Source: Terana coerulea
Lineage: Eukaryota > Basidiomycota > Agaricomycetes > Polyporales > Phanerochaetaceae
Direction: 5' to 3'
Length of the DNA: 64,000 nt
Assembly: GCA_024811115.1 (NCBI GenBank)
Contig: JAKOGH010000856.1
Coordinates: 32,441 to 96,440, forward strand
Shown piece after piece: positions 62,695 to 64,000 of the stretch (the stretch's first letter is position 1; each line of letters begins with the position of its first letter). The position numbers were made by a program, and so were the translations under genes. The notes beneath the pieces were generated by a model. The model saw only the letters and a list, made by a program, of their open reading frames with translations, did no database searches and had not been told where the DNA came from.

Positions 62695-63780
62695 CGACAT
62701 CACGAATCTCATGCTCGTTTCTGCGTTCATCAGCTATTATCCCTATGTATATATGTCCTCAAGAGACGGTCACGGATCATACCTCCGCGGCCGATGCGCC
62801 TACTCCTCCTTGGGAATGTCATTCAAGTAACTAGAGATTATGAATGGTTGCAGTATGCATGGTGGGCAAAGATTATGGTACGTGGCTATCTATGTGCACG
62901 CAGAACTCTTCTTGTCTAGGTATATGCGCAGGCCCTATCACCTACCTCTCCCTCCTCCACGAACACGTCTTCATGCCTAACTCGCAGAAAAGAGAATGCA
63001 ACATATCCTAGAAAAACATGAATGAATATTCCGATTAACCCCTGGACATAGTTATGGCCTCAGCTGTGTGTTGCCAAAGCCTTGCTCCCGCTTTCGGCTC
63101 TGCTGTCATGACATGCTGCAGTGGGCTAAAACCGTCTGGCGTAGCCTTGAATTGAAGGGCACAATACCGGAAGCTCAGACGTATCATGATGCGGGTTTTG
63201 AACTCGACTGCTGTCGCTACCACAGTTCGCTGCAAGAAGAATCTGCTCTGGCTTTCTCGGGAGTCTCCACAAGATTTTTTGAAACACATTCGCGCGCCGT
63301 GGTGAGTCGATTGTCGACATATTGCATTGGCACGACGACGAAGTTAGAGCCACGACTGCATCAGCAGCATTGCGCGAAGTGTTCGGTGTCGTCGCAAAGT
63401 CGCGTGCTTTCTCGGTTAACCTTACTCCTTACTGTGAGTGCTTCGTCAGAGATTTACTAGCTTCGTTGTTGAAGCGACTCAGTTCTCCATTTAGACATCT
63501 ACCTGCATGGGTGCCTGGTCACGGTCACGGTTTCGAGAAGCATGTCAACAGTGGCGAGACAAACTAGACGACTGCGCTCGGATACCATTTGATGCATAGT
63601 GGCTGACCTCGTACGCCTCAGCTACTTACATTTTCTCTACGATTGATCCGAGCGCATAGACTTCTGGCGAAGCCCAATATAGAGATGGATAAGGAAGACA
63701 TCTCATCAACGGCGGGCCCAGGAAGAAATTGAAGCAGTTGTCACGGTCATAGGTGGCTAATGGACGCCATTTTGCATATA
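62695..63780 (+). pseudogene. Decayed cytochrome P450 related to the 10.4-kb P450 (second relic)
   Basis: Collinear fragments of the same P450: LKKRS-like anchor end, LLGNVIQVTRDYEWLQYA (about 62810-62870), GPITYLSLLHEHVFMPNSQK, NMNEYSD with a neighbouring stop, VMASA, a C-helix area with stops, SPQDFLKHIRA, ALREVFGVVAKSRAFSVNLTP, LPAWVPGHGHGFEKHV, then MDKEDISSTAG and AQEEIEAVV with the intervening I-helix exon missing. No ExxR or haem loop was seen before the window ends. Several stops and a deletion show real decay. As with the relic at 20 kb, a repeat copy lies immediately upstream in the same orientation. Confidence 0.8.
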
Positions 63781-64000
63781 TGCAGCCACCCACAAAGCAT
63801 CTGCAAACATGTATTTCAGGAGAAACATACGGGGACTGGACAAGAGATGTTTTTGCGTTGTCTGGCACTTGATGGCAAGAAACCGCATAGCTGCGCGCTC
63901 GCAAATGAGAAACCCGCTTCAGTCTTGTCATAATATTGGCTGATATTCTATAATACAGAGATGCCTCTACGACACATGTGGTAGATAAGAATGGAGACTC

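Overview
The window looks like nuclear DNA of a wood-decay basidiomycete, most likely a white-rot polypore. Genes are cut by many 45-70 nt introns. Multi-intron P450, GMC oxidoreductase and MFS genes of basidiomycete type dominate, and a lignin-peroxidase-type class II peroxidase gene sits at the right end. Nothing bacterial or viral was recognised. Species assignment is inference.

Layout. 1-3.8 kb: no recognisable gene. 3.8-27.4 kb: a patchy region holding a GMC oxidoreductase (-), an acyl-CoA-oxidase-like gene with a peroxisomal C-terminus (-), a P450 (+), a multi-pass membrane protein (-), a monocarboxylate-transporter-like MFS gene (+), a P450 relic (-), an SDR (-) and a second GMC gene, probably dead (+). 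Copies of a dispersed repeat lie between them. 27.7-46.8 kb: a compact, GC-rich block resembling a biosynthetic gene cluster, with two divergent UbiA-family membrane prenyltransferase/terpene-cyclase-like genes, three P450s, a DHA1-type MFS exporter and a SAM methyltransferase. 48.3-56.4 kb: a fourth P450 (sister of the one at 32-34 kb), a third GMC oxidoreductase and an aldo-keto reductase. 58.9-60.6 kb: lignin peroxidase. 61-64 kb: LTR-like sequence interrupted by a hAT-type MITE, then another decayed P450.

How the genes may work together (inference). The UbiA-type enzymes would make or transfer a prenyl-derived scaffold. The P450s, SDR, AKR, GMC enzymes and methyltransferase would decorate it, and the MFS proteins would move product or precursor. 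The acyl-CoA-oxidase-like protein points to peroxisomal chain shortening. GMC oxidases also supply H2O2, which a lignin peroxidase consumes, so part of the set may serve wood decay.

Caution on quality. Most otherwise well-conserved genes need one to three single-base corrections to stay in frame, mostly in short G/C, T or A runs. This looks more like consensus error than mass gene death. CDS spans below therefore run from conserved start to conserved stop and include introns and the apparent frameshifts. True decay is seen in the P450 relics at about 20 kb and 63 kb, and there is a substitution-type stop in the GMC gene at 25 kb.
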